A model generated the notes under the pieces. The model made no database searches and was not told the DNA's origin. It was given only the letters and a program-made list of their open reading frames with translations. Both the position numbers and the translations under genes were made by a program. Of a DNA stretch of 64,000 nucleotides, positions 20,461-32,546 are shown piece after piece. Each line of letters starts with the position of its first letter. Positions within the stretch are counted from its first letter, which is position 1. Location of the stretch: the NCBI RefSeq assembly GCF_032452875.1, contig NC_083876.1, positions 22,356,001-22,420,000 of the forward strand, given 5' to 3'. Source of the DNA: Bos javanicus. Its lineage: Eukaryota; Chordata; Mammalia; Artiodactyla; Bovidae.

Positions 20461-23325
20461 GCCAGTCTGACAGGTGAGAAACTGCAACACTTCACTGCAA
20501 TACTACACCCTCTGCAGATAGAGAACTGGATAACCAGCTTTCAGCCCAGAATGTAGTGCAAGGGCATCATGCCAGACTCCACTCACCACCTGAAACATCC
20601 CCCCAGAGGCCGTCTGTGTCCTCTCCTGTTAGTGAAACTCAGTCAGGAACACTCCAGCCCAACAGAGGATCTTACCACAATGAACCTCAAAAGGGAAGTG
20701 GTCACAGTTTCCATCTCATTTCTTCCAAGGAGTTGATATCCTTGCAAAACTGCCTACCCTCTACACCACTACTAGTTCATAAACCAAGAAGTGCCCAAAA
20801 GTGGAAGACTGTGTAGCCCCACGACTTCCTGATATAACTCGTGCCAAGCAAGTGATGCATCTTTGATTGACAGAAATAAGAAGGGCAATCTCCTGACTTT
20901 GTCTTGAACATCTCTGTTCACCAGGAGAAACCGCAACCAGCATTAAGTTGTTCCAGTTTACTGATGATTCCACTGACTGAAAAGATGCCACCTCTAGGGA
21001 TATTTTCCCATCATCATGTGCCAGGGAATGTTCCAGACTGTGGGGTGCCTCTAAGTTAAGAATTGTCTTCCAAGGAGCTTGATGGCCAACTCCCAAGGAG
21101 GCTGGAGAGTGGAGAGTCTAACTATGAAATCACTGGCTGATGGTCAGAGGAAATGTTGGGGTGTCATGGCCCTCAGCAAATTGCACCCCTCTAACATGCA
21201 GAGATTTGCTCGTTGGTGCAAACACTGCACTTTCTCCCAACCCAAGTCAAGGCTCTTGGGACCCAGGTGTACTCTCTTTATTGAAGGAGCAGGGCAGGCT
21301 CTTTGTCCCCTGCTAGGAGTGGCACTTTCTCATGGCTCTCCTGCATCCTATTCGGTCAGCTATAGATGCCTGCAACCCTGTGGGAGCAACATATTTTAAC
21401 CCCTGGGCCCTGATATAGCATTCTCCACTGTCAAAAGATCACTGATGCTGAAACAGCACAGTTATTTCTGTAAACAGATCATTCCTGAATGGACTCCCCC
21501 AACCAGCAGGAGAAAAGCTTCCCAGGGACTTTTTAATACATAAAATAGTGTAGGAAAGAGGCAGGAAGAAAAGGAGAGATGTTTAAACAGACTGAGGTGA
21601 TAGAATGCTTGCTAAATGCCCTGGTGGGTACTTCTGCCTGTGTAGTCCATTTGAATTCTGATTAGTTCTTTACTACTTAGTAAGCACCCAACTGCTAGAA
21701 GAGCTGAGTTCTTTAAATCATCCAATATTCTTGCCACCTGTGAAGTTTTTTTCATTTGGAAAAAGGAACAGTAAAACCAACGGCAAAATGGAGAAAGCTG
21801 CATGATTCAGACATTTGAATTACTCCCAAGTGTACTCCCAAATAGCTGTGTCCTGTGTGGCAAATGACTATGCAAATCTAAAGTATAACACTAACCAGCT
21901 ACTTTTCTGGTTCACAGTTTGAATCCCACAGATTAGTAGAACAACTTCTCAAATAATGAAAAATCAACACATAAGCTAAGTATCTGGCACAGAGTAACTG
22001 CTCAAATGGTTTCTGAGGGAGCTGGAATTTTATGAAAAATTTTATATGCAATTACATAAGTACTTTTTCAGGGCAGAGAGTTCATCATCTTTTCAATGGA
22101 CGATCTCGCCCCCCAAAAATGTTAGGTTACACCACTTAATCTGTGCTAAGTACTGAACATATAATAAAACAATAGTCCTTCCATTATGCCATTTCACACT
22201 TCTCCTAAATAACATGATCCTTGCCGTAAGCTTAATGACTATTTAAAGCAATGAAAACAAAGATGTACAAACATTAAATTAGTACATTTACAATATCCTT
22301 GAACACTTTTATCTTTTGCTTGAAAAAAAAAATTTGTCCATTTTTCTTAACAATAAACAGGTTTTCTTTTCTCTTCCTAATAGTGTTTCCCTCTAAGGAT
22401 ATTCATTTTAGAAAATATATATATTTTTATAAATATGAACAAAAGAGATTTTTAACTTTTAAAAAGTTTCTATCAATCATCATACTTTTGGGGGAATACT
22501 AAGCCTATTTGCTAGAAAACTCATCTTCTTACAAGTGTTTATTTATTTGAAAAATAGGCCATTAAAAGTAACGGATGAATATGGAGATGAATTATAAGAT
22601 ACTTACAGAATTTTTTAAAGGAACGTAGGTGGCAGGCAGGATAAGAGAAGAAATATGATAAAAATCTAAACAATGAGTGAATATTAGACATTTCAACAGC
22701 TCAAGGCTGTATAAATTATTTCCAACCAGAATTATTAATTTAAATTCTAGGCCCTCAAGCAAAATGTCATAAAGTAAGAGAAACCATGATATGCCTCCTA
22801 GGATTTAACTCTGACCAACAAAGGAGAACTTGGTAGCAATGTGGGAGTGTCAGAAACAGGGAAAAGAGACCATGTCATCCTGGAGCTCACAGAAGAAAGG
22901 AATGAAGCGCTGGACATTTCTGGACATACATTCCAGACCAACCGAATAGCTGACTTCAAAAGTTCCAGGAAGAATAAGTATATGCCAACAGCCAGAGACA
23001 CAAAGAGAAAAATGACTCACGAAGATCAAAGATCCTGAGCAATGAAATTCTGACTATACATCTAGATGATTCAAAAAGAGATGCAGGTAGGCGTGATGGA
23101 CATCAGGAGAAATGATCATGGCTATATGGGGAGCTCTCTGATAAGCTCAGGCTTTCAAAGGACAGAAGTCCAACATGGGGTGGGTAGCAAGAAAAATAAA
23201 TAAATAAATAAATAAAGGCAAGTAGAAACCATAGCACTAACTGTTAGGAATAACACCGGGAAGTCAAAGACCAAAGTGAGCAGAGACTTGAGGGTGAGAT
23301 TATGTTATTTAAAGCACTTGATAGG
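20461..23325. other. Long stretch without recognised content
   Basis: About 2.9 kb. Open frames at 20556-20816 (86 codons, GTG start), 21079-21399 (106 codons) and 22841-23038 (65 codons) lack splice context, homologous domains and Kozak-like starts. The 22800-23040 part looks somewhat like an old repeat, but I could not name it. An (AAAT)n run lies at 23195-23215. Confidence 0.5.
23195..23215. repeat. (AAAT)n microsatellite
   Basis: About five tetranucleotide units; a short array. Confidence 0.9.
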
Positions 23326-23510
23326 GACATCCCTGGTGGTCCAGTGGTTAAAGAATCCACCTTGCAATATGGGGATAAAGGTTCAATCCTCGGTGGGGAA
23401 TTAAGGTCCTACATATCATGGAGCAACTAAGCCTCCATGCCACAACTAGAGAGCTTGCATGGTGCAACTGAGACCCAACATAGCCAAATAAACATCTTTT
23501 TTAAAAAAGC
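23326..23510 (+). mobile_element. CHR-type tRNA-derived SINE
   Basis: 'gggacatccctggtggtcca', 'gtggttaaagaatccac', a B-box-like 'ggttcaatcct', then a body with 'gcaactgagacccaacatag' and an A-rich tail. This is the cetartiodactyl CHR layout, distinct from Bov-tA because no BovA monomer follows. Confidence 0.85.
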
Positions 23511-24655
23511 ACTTGATATATGTCGGGCAGTACAAACCACGAAGTCTCAGGGTGTGTTGCTATTCCTTTCACTTTAAAGAGGAGGAAGTAAGTGCAAAAA
23601 GGTAAAGCTGCTTCAGCGATATCATATACTGTTAAACAGTGGAGCAGCGCTTTCAAACCAGTGAAGGACACTTACTCCTTCCTTACGTGTCTTGCATGCG
23701 GAGGAACGTCCTTTAATCTTGGTTTTTCCCCGTCTCTCTCAACCCCCACCTCCACAGTGGTGGTGAAGGACCAAAGAGCTGATTAGTGGGCCTAGAAGGA
23801 GAAACTGTGCTAACTAGCCCAACTTCTCTCTTGGGAGAGCTGCCTTTGCAAGCGATGCTCTCAGACTCTCTGAGCCTTGAGGTAGCCTAGAAGCGAAGGT
23901 GCTGTCCTCTTGGAGAAGGCCTGCAGTGGTCCAGAGCTGCCCGTGACTGATGGGGAGCATCTCCCAAATCCTGGGGCACAGTTCCAGCTCCCTGGCTGCT
24001 AGATATAAATCAGCTCCAACATTAATCACACAGATGACAGTTCTCTTTTCCAGAGGTTTCATTTTGGGGGGAGTCCTTGTCTCAGTTGGCTCAGAATATA
24101 GGCTTTTCAACCAAGCCCTATTTTGCTGACCTCAAGTTGGAGCCCCTAACCACTTAGCAATGCCATTCTGGTTATGTTTTGTCTAAGATGGGATAACATT
24201 TTCAGAGAGAAGAGAGAATTGTCATTTTGTGACTATCTTTCCCAGAAAATGGAATATTTTTCTAAATTAGAAATGGCAAGACATGACTAAGAGAAAACTG
24301 GAAATCAAGATAAGAGAGGTGATAATAAAAGACCCCATCAATTCTTTGAATCAAGTCTATTCTTCAGACCTAGAAAAATAATATTGTAGCCAAATTAAAC
24401 GGCTTAGATTACCACCTCAGAGGTATTTTCATTCACAGTTGAGAAGTTGTAGAGTATGGAAAAATGTGTCCAGAAGACTAGAGATGGGCAAATATCTCCA
24501 GTTTTCAAAAGGGTATGAAAATGGAAAAATCTCAGAAACTACAATTAGTAATTATCAGGGCTTGACATCAAGCCTCAGGAAATGTATAGAACAGGTTTGT
24601 GAGAAAAGAATATAATGAAAAACTGTAGTCAAGGTGCATTCCATTGAAACAGTAA
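23511..24655. other. Unassigned; possible MIR near 23565-23660
   Basis: 'aagaggaggaagtaagtgca' and what follows faintly resembles a MIR core. The 98-codon minus-strand frame at 23814-24110 has no supporting signal. Confidence 0.4.
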
Positions 24656-24925
24656 GTTGTTCTGTAGACTTGCGGTTGCCAAGGAAGAGGGGGTGGATGG
24701 ACTGGGAGTCTGGGATTAATAGAAGCAAACTATTATATAAAACGACAAAGTCCTACTGAATAGCACAGGGAGCTATGGTCAATATCCTGTGATAAACCAT
24801 AATGGAAAAGAATATGAAAAATAACACAGATCTACATATTTGTACGTATAACCTAATCACTTTGCTGTATAGCAGAAATTAACACACTGTAAACCAACTG
24901 CACTTCAATCAAATAAATTTTAAAT
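24656..24925 (+). mobile_element. L1 LINE 3' end, sense
   Basis: 'agcacagggagctatggtca', 'tcactttgctgtatagcag' and 'cactgtaaaccaactgcact' mark the L1 3' UTR, with an A-rich end. 5'-truncated. Confidence 0.88.
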
Positions 24926-24977
24926 CAATAAACTGTTCTGAATTTATTCCATTAACATGTTAGGTAAATTTGCTTAG

Positions 24978-25085
24978 TAGCAGAGTCATGTCTGACTCTT
25001 TACAGTTCCGTGGACTATAGCCAGGCTCCTCTGCCCATGGAATTTTCCAGGCAAGAATTCTAGAGTGGGGTGCCATTTCCTACTG
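24978..25085 (-). mobile_element. Partial BovA/Bov-tA SINE, antisense
   Basis: Only one BovA monomer is present ('agtcatgtctgactcttta' to 'gtggggtgccatttcct'); no tRNA head follows. Confidence 0.8.
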
Positions 25086-25751
25086 ATGCGTTTACCAAGA
25101 AATGCTAAAAAAAGTATAGCATATCTTAATTTCAGTAAAAACAATGGGCAGAAATTTCATAACATACCTGATCTGATGGTGGAAAAGGAGATGCATGGTT
25201 ACACTGGTAAATAGTGTGGCCCCGGGAAGATAAGTCAGAGTGAACGTGAGTGACAGTTGTGAGGTGAATCAGGTCTTGGCCTTCTCATTGTCATGCTGTA
25301 CACACCATGTACACACAATTTTTTTGCTTGTCAATTATGTCTCAATGAAGCTGGGGGAAAAAAGTAAACACAGTCTTTAAGTAACATTCAAAGAAGAAAA
25401 AGCCCCAAATCGTGGCAAGAAACATTTCAAGGCACTCTAAGACAGTCAAACGACATTTTGAGTTTTGAGTGAGATTCTGGAATCTGCATGTTAAAGAGAT
25501 ATGGAACAACAGGAGCATGTTCAGAAAACAGTGAAGAAAGGGTGAAGATCCTGCATATCATATCAACTGGGGAAAGGTTGAGACGTCTGGAAGCTTAGGC
25601 TAGAGAAAAAAAGACAGTGATAAATATGGAGAGTAGCTTACAATCTATTTAGCTGTTTGGGGTTTGAGATTTTTCTTGTATAAAATGAAGGGGCTCAAAA
25701 CTGATGAGGCCTTATGATTCTAATCTCTCATAGTATATGCCTCTTCTGTAA
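25086..25751. other. No recognised gene or repeat
   Basis: Single-copy-looking DNA between a SINE fragment and an L1. No frame of note. Confidence 0.5.
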
Positions 25752-26638
25752 AAACATTTAAAACGTAGTTTACTATATGATCCAGCAAACCCACTCCTGG
25801 ACATATATCCAGAAAAGACTAAAACTCTAAATAGAAAAGATACATGCATCCCAATGTTCATAGCAGCAGTACTTACAGTAGCTGAGACAGATGGCTCACT
25901 GGACAAAGAATCTACCTGAGATGCAAGAAATACAGGAGATGTGGGTTCGATCCCTGGGTTAAGAAGATCCCCTGGAGAGGGGCATAGCAACCCACTCCAG
26001 TATTCTTGCCTGGAGAATCCCATGGACAGAGGAGCCTGGCTGGCTATGGTCTGTACGGTCACATAGAGATGGACATGACTGACGTGATTTAGCACACACA
26101 GGACATGGAAGAAACCTAAGTGTCCATCAACATACAAATGGATAAGGAAGATGTGGTATATACACATACAACAGAATATTACCTAGTCCCCCCAAAAGGA
26201 TGAAATAATGCCATTTGCATCAACATGAATTGCCCTCGAGATTGTCATACTAACTGAGGTCATGCAAAGACAAATGTCATATAATATCACTTATACATGG
26301 AATGTTAAAAAATGGTACAAGGGAACTTATTTACAAAACAGAAACGGACTCACAGACATAGAAAACAAACTTATGGTGACCTAAGGGGAAGGGGGAAGGG
26401 ATAAATTAGAAGTTGAGGATAACAGACACACTACTATATATCCAGCAGATAATTAAAGGACATACTGTGTATCAGATGGAACTCTGCTAAACATTCTGTA
26501 ATGACCTATATGGGAAAAGAATCTGAAAAGGAATAGACATATGTATACGTATAACTGAGTCACTTTGTTGTACACCTCACCTGAAACTAACACAACACTG
26601 TAAGTAAACTGTACTCCAATATAAAATAAAAATAAAAA
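25752..26638 (+). mobile_element. L1 LINE 3' end, interrupted by Bov-tA
   Basis: ORF2 end sequence ('atatgatccagcaaacccac', 'catgcatcccaatgttcata') is cut by a SINE at 25886-26095 and resumes ('gtgtccatcaacatacaaat'). It then runs through the 3' UTR ('cactttgttgtacacctcac') to an A-rich tail at about 26620-26638. Confidence 0.9.
25886..26095 (+). mobile_element. Bov-tA SINE nested in L1
   Basis: The tRNA-like head ('gatggctcactggacaaag', 'ggttcgatccc') joined to BovA ('actccagtattcttgcctgg') ends near 'gatttagcacacaca'. It splits the surrounding L1, so it is the younger of the two. Confidence 0.92.
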
Positions 26639-26644
26639 TCATTA

Positions 26645-26895
26645 CCAAAGGGGAAAGTTAGGGAAGGGATAAATTGGGAATTCAGGGTTAACAGATACAT
26701 TAACAGATACTACTACATTTAAAATAAACAAGAAGGACCTATTGTATAGCACAGGGAACTATACTCAATATCTTGTAATAACCTATCATGGAAAAGAAGA
26801 TGAAAAAGGAAATATATGTATAACTGAATCACTTTGCTGTACACCTGAAACATTGCAAATCAACTATACTCTGATTAAAAATAAATAAAAAGATA
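26645..26895 (+). mobile_element. Second L1 3' end in tandem
   Basis: Immediately after the previous A-rich tail a second L1 3' UTR begins: 'aagggataaattgggaattc', 'tgtatagcacagggaactat', 'cactttgctgtacacctg' and another A-rich end. Either two insertions at nearly one site (the A-rich tail being a preferred target) or an internal duplication. Confidence 0.87.
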
Positions 26896-27026
26896 AAATG
26901 TACCCAAAAAGTCACAGTAAAGGGCTGAAGAATCTGATGCCTCTCATTGAAAAAGACAAAATCAGGGTCAATGGATAACTTACAAAGGGGTAAATTTTTA
27001 ACTAAATATGAAAGACTGTTCTAATA
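26896..27026. other. Short spacer
   Basis: Plain sequence between an L1 tail and a BovB fragment. Confidence 0.5.
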
Positions 27027-27337
27027 GTTCAGTTCAGTCGCTCAGTCGTGTCCGACTCTTTGTGACCCCATGAATCGCAGCACGCCAGGCCTCCCTGTCC
27101 ATCACCAACTCCCGGAGTTCTTTCAGACTCACGTCCATCGAGTCAGTGATGCCATCCAGCCATATCCTCCTCTTTCGTCCCCATCTCCTCCTGCCCCCAA
27201 TCCCTCCCAGCATCAGAGTCTTTTCCAATGAGTCAACTCTTCACATGAGGTGGCCAAAGTACTGGAGTTTCAGCTTTAGCATCATTCCTTCCAAAGAAAT
27301 CCCAGGGCTGATCTCCTTCAGAATGGACTGGTTGGAT
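27027..27337 (-). mobile_element. BovB LINE 3' end, antisense
   Basis: About 310 bases from the 3' terminus. The minus-strand frame 27228-27034 covers the true C-terminus of ORF2, ending in KSRTRLSD before the stop. The sequence is little changed, so the insertion is young. Confidence 0.94.
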
Positions 27338-27614
27338 AGTTAGGTATATCCTTAAAGAATGGAGTGTCAATAGCTAGCAAGCTGACTGACAGTGGAGATT
27401 CATAAGCAGTGGGTGGATGGTGATGATGAAGACGATGAGAGTGGGGATGTTTATTATGTTTATATTTAATTGTTATTATTATCATTACAATACATTGTGT
27501 CTACTCTTAATATGCTAGGCTCTGATAGGGGCAGTTGACCGATGCTGGCACACGTGTGGATGAGCTTCTTTCAGGACTGCCATGGTGGAGAATTCTTCAG
27601 TGGCTGGAGAGGTG
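27338..27614. other. No recognised gene or repeat
   Basis: Includes a GAT-rich patch at 27415-27440. Nothing else recognised. Confidence 0.5.
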
Positions 27615-27622
27615 GTCTAAAC

Positions 27623-27866
27623 CAGTGGTTCTCAAACTTTGAGGGCTTGGCCAATTGCAGGTTGCTGGGTCCTACGCCCCTAGTTTCTGATTCTGTGTGT
27701 CCAGAGAAGATGCTCAGAATTCTTCTTTTTTTTTTTTAAGAATAGAGAGATAAAATTATTTTTTAAAATTTATTTTATTGAAGTTCGGTTGACAGAATTT
27801 GCATTTTTAGTGTTCTCAGGTAATACTGATGCTGCTGGTTCAGGAACCATGCTTTGAGAACCACTG
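27623..27866 (+). mobile_element. MER5A-type hAT transposon remnant
   Basis: Terminal inverted repeats CAGTGGTTCTCAAA (27623) and TTTGAGAACCACTG (ending 27866) bound the element. Eight-base flanks gtctaaac and gtctagat form an imperfect hAT-type target duplication. The interior 'gtttctgattctgtgtgtcc' and 'gtaatactgatgctgctggt' fit MER5A. It is non-autonomous with no transposase. A small L1 piece sits inside. Confidence 0.9.
27727..27793 (-). mobile_element. Very short L1 3' insertion inside MER5A
   Basis: A T-run followed by 'aaaatttattttattgaag' and 'ttcggttgac' is the reverse complement of an L1 3' end of only about 65 bases. Bases agaattc and agaattt at the two edges look like a duplicated target within MER5A. 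Confidence 0.7.
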
Positions 27867-27874
27867 GTCTAGAT

Positions 27875-28709
27875 TATTTCCAACTTTCACCCGAAGGCTA
27901 AGACTATAAGTTTTAACAATGACCTTTTCTTCATGAGAAACCAAGAGATCCCCATATCTCCAGAGCAAGACCAAAAGACAGCAAAATAATTTTAAAAATT
28001 ATTTTAGAATAATTTAGAAATGATTCAGACCATGCAGAAGTTGTTTTAAAAATCACCCACTTTTCCCTTGCCTCTTTCTAATAATGCTGGTTCCTCTTTT
28101 TCTTTTTTTTAAAGTAGTTAAAATGCTATAGTTTCTGAATGGGCAGAGGAAAAAGCAAACTTTCCTTTCTTTGCTTCAGTTCTTCATAATTATTCAGACA
28201 CTTCTATTATTGTTATCTCCCAGGATCTGAAATTCAAAAAACTTCCATTCCTTTTATGCTATAAAAGAAATCATTACCAGTACTATGTAATGAGAATATT
28301 ATTAAAGTGTTTCAAAATTCTGGAAAGATAAACTTTTTGGTTGAGGTCAATCATGGGGGTGTGAGTACCTGAAGATGATGTGTGTGTACACACACTCCAT
28401 AGAAGAGTGAAATTTCATTCCTGGTTGCTTCAGGTGACTTTTCCTTGCTATTTTTAATGCTTTTCATTATTTGGATTTGCAGCACCTTGGGGGTCTTTTG
28501 CTATTTCAAGAGGTGTCAGAAAATTCTGAAGTTTCTCAAAATAACATTTTAAGTCACTGCGATTGAAAAACTATATATTTTCTGTACAGAAAATTTTCCA
28601 GATTGGTGAAAGGGACAAAGAAGGGTGTTTAGAACTGAAATAAACAGAACAACTGGAAATTGCTGGTATGGTATTTAAACTTTCATTCTGTGCTGGTTCC
28701 CAAAGTAGT
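27875..28709. other. No recognised gene or repeat
   Basis: About 0.8 kb of AT-rich sequence; short (GT/CA) patch near 28379-28392. No coding evidence. Confidence 0.5.
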
Positions 28710-28955
28710 AGTAGTTGTTGTTTTTTAATGAGGTATAGTTGATTTACTATGTTGTGCTGTACAGCAAAGTGATTCAGTTATACATATGGACATTCTTTTT
28801 CATATTCTTTTGCATCAAGGTTTATTTCAGGATGTTGAATATAGTTCCCTGTGCTATACAGTAGAATCTTATTGTTTATCTACCCTATATATAATAGTTT
28901 GCATCGACAACCCCCCAGCTCCCAGTTATCCCTTCCCCACCCTCTCCATTGCATT
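28710..28955 (-). mobile_element. L1 LINE 3' end, antisense
   Basis: 'aatgaggtatagttgattta', 'tgctgtacagcaaagtgatt' and 'atagttccctgtgctataca' are the complement of the L1 3' UTR. The 99-codon plus-strand frame 28786-29085 reads through it and is not a gene. Confidence 0.87.
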
Positions 28956-30004
28956 CTGTACCCACAGAGATGTGGGTACAGATTCTAAATCAAACATAAA
29001 ATGTCCCACATATTTTGACATTAAGAAAATCTCCCACACTTTCTGGCAATTCTCAATTATCACATTAACAGATTGTCTGGAATGACTAAAAGCCCTAGAG
29101 ATTGTTTCTCTTTGAGACTATTTTTTTACTTTGAGGTGAAGAGCTGTTTTCCCAAAGCCTTGAGAATTTCATTCAATTAATATTAAGAGGAGATGGAAAG
29201 TGGTTCGTGGCCCTTTAGCAAAAGAAAGTTTTCTCCTCAAATCATGTAGTTGTCTCTTAAAATCATTCCTAAAGCTAGGGAGAGGAGAAGGAGAGTGTTT
29301 TAGATATGAAAGGGCATCTGAACCTCTAGGTTAATCTCTCTAGAGCTGGGATATCAATGTTATCATTACATCAATTAGGTGCTAACAAAAAATATTTGAT
29401 TTGAAATCCAAGCCCTTACTAATTGTCTATATATGAGAAAGAAACGAGGGCCCACATTTTAAAAGCACCTAGCAAACTTGTATTTTCTTCTCTATAAGGA
29501 GCAGCAGATGGGCAAGGGGAGATCTCAGATACCTGCAGATAGGCTATGTGCTCGGATTAAAGGGCATTATTAGTAACGGCCTGAACTCACAGATGAGCTC
29601 CATCACTGCAGCTTTCTCTGTTCCTTGGTCCACTTCCCCACTTGGATCCTCAGATTCTCACTGGGCTCATCATCACTGCCCAGTTCTCTCTGTTCCAGTA
29701 TCTCTCAACCCTTTAAACTAAGGCCAGCTTTTCATAAACATCTCATTCACACTTCCCCCAGAAATCCTAACATGGCTCTTGCGATTAGGAGAAAGAAAAC
29801 TCCAGCTGGGGAGCTTTGTATTTCCTTTGTAACCTAGCAGCAACAAAAGAGTGTTGTGTTTTGTTTTCGGAAATTGGCATTATAAAAATAAGAGTTTTGT
29901 TCTATTTTTATAAAATAAAAATAAATTATAAAATTGATTATGTCTTAAATTTCTCTTAGAGCCCATTCTTCCATCTGAGATTTGATGCTCTAATTTCCAT
30001 GTCA
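28956..30004. other. No recognised gene or repeat
   Basis: About 1 kb without recognised content. A 70-codon frame at 29625-29837 (GTG start) has no supporting feature. Confidence 0.5.
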
Positions 30005-30790
30005 CGACTGGGACTGACTATATAATTTGTGGGGTCCACTGGGAAATGAATACGCAGGGTCCATGCTAAAAAAGTTGTCAAGAATTTAATTATTAAAAAT
30101 GTCAAGATGCCAATTCAGAAAACACATGCATCCCAATATTCACTGCCACACTATTTACAATAGCCAGGACATGAAAGCAACCTAAGTGTCAGTTTAAAGC
30201 AACAAGGGTAAAGAAGATGTGGGACATATAGACAGTGGAATATTAGTCATAAAAAGGAATGAAATCGTATCATTTGCATAAATGTGGGTGGAGCTAGAAA
30301 CTGAGATACAGAATGAAGTCAGTTTGAAAGAGAGAATCAAATATCATGTATCAATGCATATATACGGAATCTAGGAAAATGATATAAATGATCTTATTTC
30401 CAAAATAGAAATAGAGACACGCAAATATGGACACTAAAGGCGGGAAAAGAGGAGGTGGGATGAATTAGGAGATTGGGATTGACATATATACACTATTGAT
30501 ACTATGCACAAAATAGATAACTAATGAGACTCTACTGTATAGAATTGGGAGCTCTACTCTGTGCTCTATGGTGACCTAAATGGGAATGAAATTCAAAAAG
30601 GAGGGAATATATGTATATGTGTAGCTGATTCTCTTTGCTGTACAGTAAAAACTAACATCACAACACTATAAAGCAACCATATCTCAGTAAAAATTAATAA
30701 AAAATAAAAAAAGAAAGAAGGAAAAAAATTTCAAGACACCAAGAGCAGAACATTAAATCAAGGGTGGGACCTTGCTAAGCTTAGAGTCCT
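30005..30790 (+). repeat. Old mammalian repeat split by L1
   Basis: 'tataatttgtggggtccact' ... 'aagaatttaattattaaaaa' on the left and 'caagagcagaacattaaatc' on the right read as one old repeat cut by the L1 at 30114-30720. Family not identified. Confidence 0.45.
30114..30720 (+). mobile_element. L1 LINE 3' end, sense
   Basis: ORF2 end ('catgcatcccaatattcact', 'tttacaatagccaggacatg') through the 3' UTR ('ctctttgctgtacagtaaaa') to an A-rich tail. A likely target duplication is tcaagatgccaa on the left and tcaagacaccaa on the right. Confidence 0.9.
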
Positions 30791-31372
30791 GGGTAGCTAC
30801 ACAGATCGCAGGCCATGAAGTTGGCTGTGATCATGACTTTACAGCTCCGGCTACTCCTGTGACTGACTCTCTTTGTTTCCTGAGAGCAGCCATGTGATTG
30901 ACTGAGACAAGCACTTCATTCCAGGGTGTGTCGCTGGTTGCTGGCAAGCCTACTCATTGGAGGGCCCTTGGTTAGTTAAGTGTGTCAGGACCAAGCTATT
31001 GTATGTGACCAGAGTGAGGGGTTTGGGATGGGGGTAGAGAATGAATCTCTGCACACTGGGTGTGTGTGGCCAGCGATGCAAGAGGAACAGCGGAGGGGGC
31101 AGTTTTCCTTAGGTTGGGAGGTGAGTAGGCAGGCAATCATTGACATTGTTGGTACAAAATAGAAAAACATACACTTCCAATTTGAGCCTGACACCTGTGC
31201 ATATAAAATGGAGTCATAATATTTCAGAGGGTAGTTTGGAGAGGGGCAGGTAGTGTGTGTGTGTGCAAACGAGAATAGTGGCCTAAACAAATGGGATGCA
31301 AAGCCCTAACAAATCATTGCTGTGGCCATTGCAACCAAAGAAGCTTATACATAGTGGAACCTGATTTAGCAT
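30791..31372. other. No recognised gene or repeat
   Basis: Frames on both strands (30980-31162 plus, 31290-30985 minus) overlap each other and have no recognisable product. A short (GT)n lies at 31252-31264. Confidence 0.5.
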
Positions 31373-31390
31373 CTCAAAAACGTATGTGTG

Positions 31391-31538
31391 TGGGACTTCC
31401 CTGGAGACTCAGTGGATAAGACCCCACGCTTCGACTGCAGGGGGCATAGATTATTCCCTGGTCAGGGAACTAAGATCTTATAGGGCATGCAGAACAGCCA
31501 AAAATAATTGGAAAAAAAGAAGTCTAAAAAAAGAATCC
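31391..31538 (+). mobile_element. CHR-type SINE with long TSD
   Basis: 'gggacttccctggagactca', 'ctggtcagggaactaagatc' and an A-rich tail. Flanked by a 17-18 base direct repeat (ctcaaaaacgtatgtgtg at 31373-31390; a copy with small changes at 31539-31555). Confidence 0.88.
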
Positions 31539-31555
31539 CTCAAAACATATGTGTG

Positions 31556-32536
31556 CGGCTTGCAGGCTGTCAGGTTGTTGTACATTCCGGTGTACCCAGG
31601 ATGGCTCTCACTGTGAATAAATAACACAGATTCCACGTGCTGAGGGCGGACATGCTTCGGGAATTCCATCTTTGTTCAGATATACAGAGGAAATTGGTAC
31701 TAGAACTAAGTGAGAGCCAAGGGACGATCTATTTAATAGACTGTGGCTTGTGATATTTCTAATCTGTTGATAAAAGAACATGTTTCCTACAGAAAAAAAG
31801 GATTTTTCTAATATTCCCCTGAGAAAGGTTAAATCATCCCTTGATTCTGTCAGTAACTGGTAGTGACTGTCCCAATCTGGTTTATTATCATTGTGACCAC
31901 ACCAGTCCCTCTTCTAGGTTTAAAAAACTCATTTTTGTATTTTTTTTCCCCCTGAGGATTTTTATCTACTTGATGATCTTCTTCCAATTTAACTACTGAA
32001 TCTAGTCATGGGTTTTGAATTCCAGGCCTTATCTTTTGTCATCTTTATCTTCCCCTTTCCTTTGTCTAATTTAAGTCAAATTTTATCTCTGTATAAGAAT
32101 TTAAGTTGATCATATGAAGGATTCTGAAACACTGAATAGTTTGAATTTCAACAGTGATATCAGTAGTTTTTAATGTTCAGGAACTATTCCCCCGAGTATA
32201 TGTGAGACTGTGTGTGGTGTGTGTGTGTGTTTATGTAAGTGTATTTAAAGAATACTTAGATTTACAAAAGTATAAGAAAAAGTTCAAATTGCAAATGCCA
32301 AGACTTACGTCAAATAGAAATTTCTACACAGTCCTACATGTGAATACATTGTGATACTCACCAAATTAATTACTACAAAGAAACTTTCACATCATTCAGT
32401 TCAAAAAAAGAATCAAGAAAATAAAAGTCTAAAAAACAATGCTTTGGGGGGAAAAAAAAGACTTCTATGGTAGAGGCTTTCACAGAGGTGAGAGTGGTTG
32501 GATGAGCTGGGGATGCCCACTCCCTTTGCTCTCATG
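31556..32536. other. No recognised gene; short TG tract
   Basis: Plain AT-rich DNA. A (TG)n-like run lies at 32210-32231. Confidence 0.5.
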
Positions 32537-32546
32537 ATCGCAGGCA

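Noticed and set aside
20556..20816. 86-codon frame with Ser/Pro-rich composition
   Set aside because: It starts at GTG, shows no exon boundaries and no recognised family. Kept only as part of an unassigned stretch.
22841..23038. 65-codon charged frame that looks protein-like
   Set aside because: Flanking sequence looks like an old repeat and no splice signals frame it. Not enough to call an exon.
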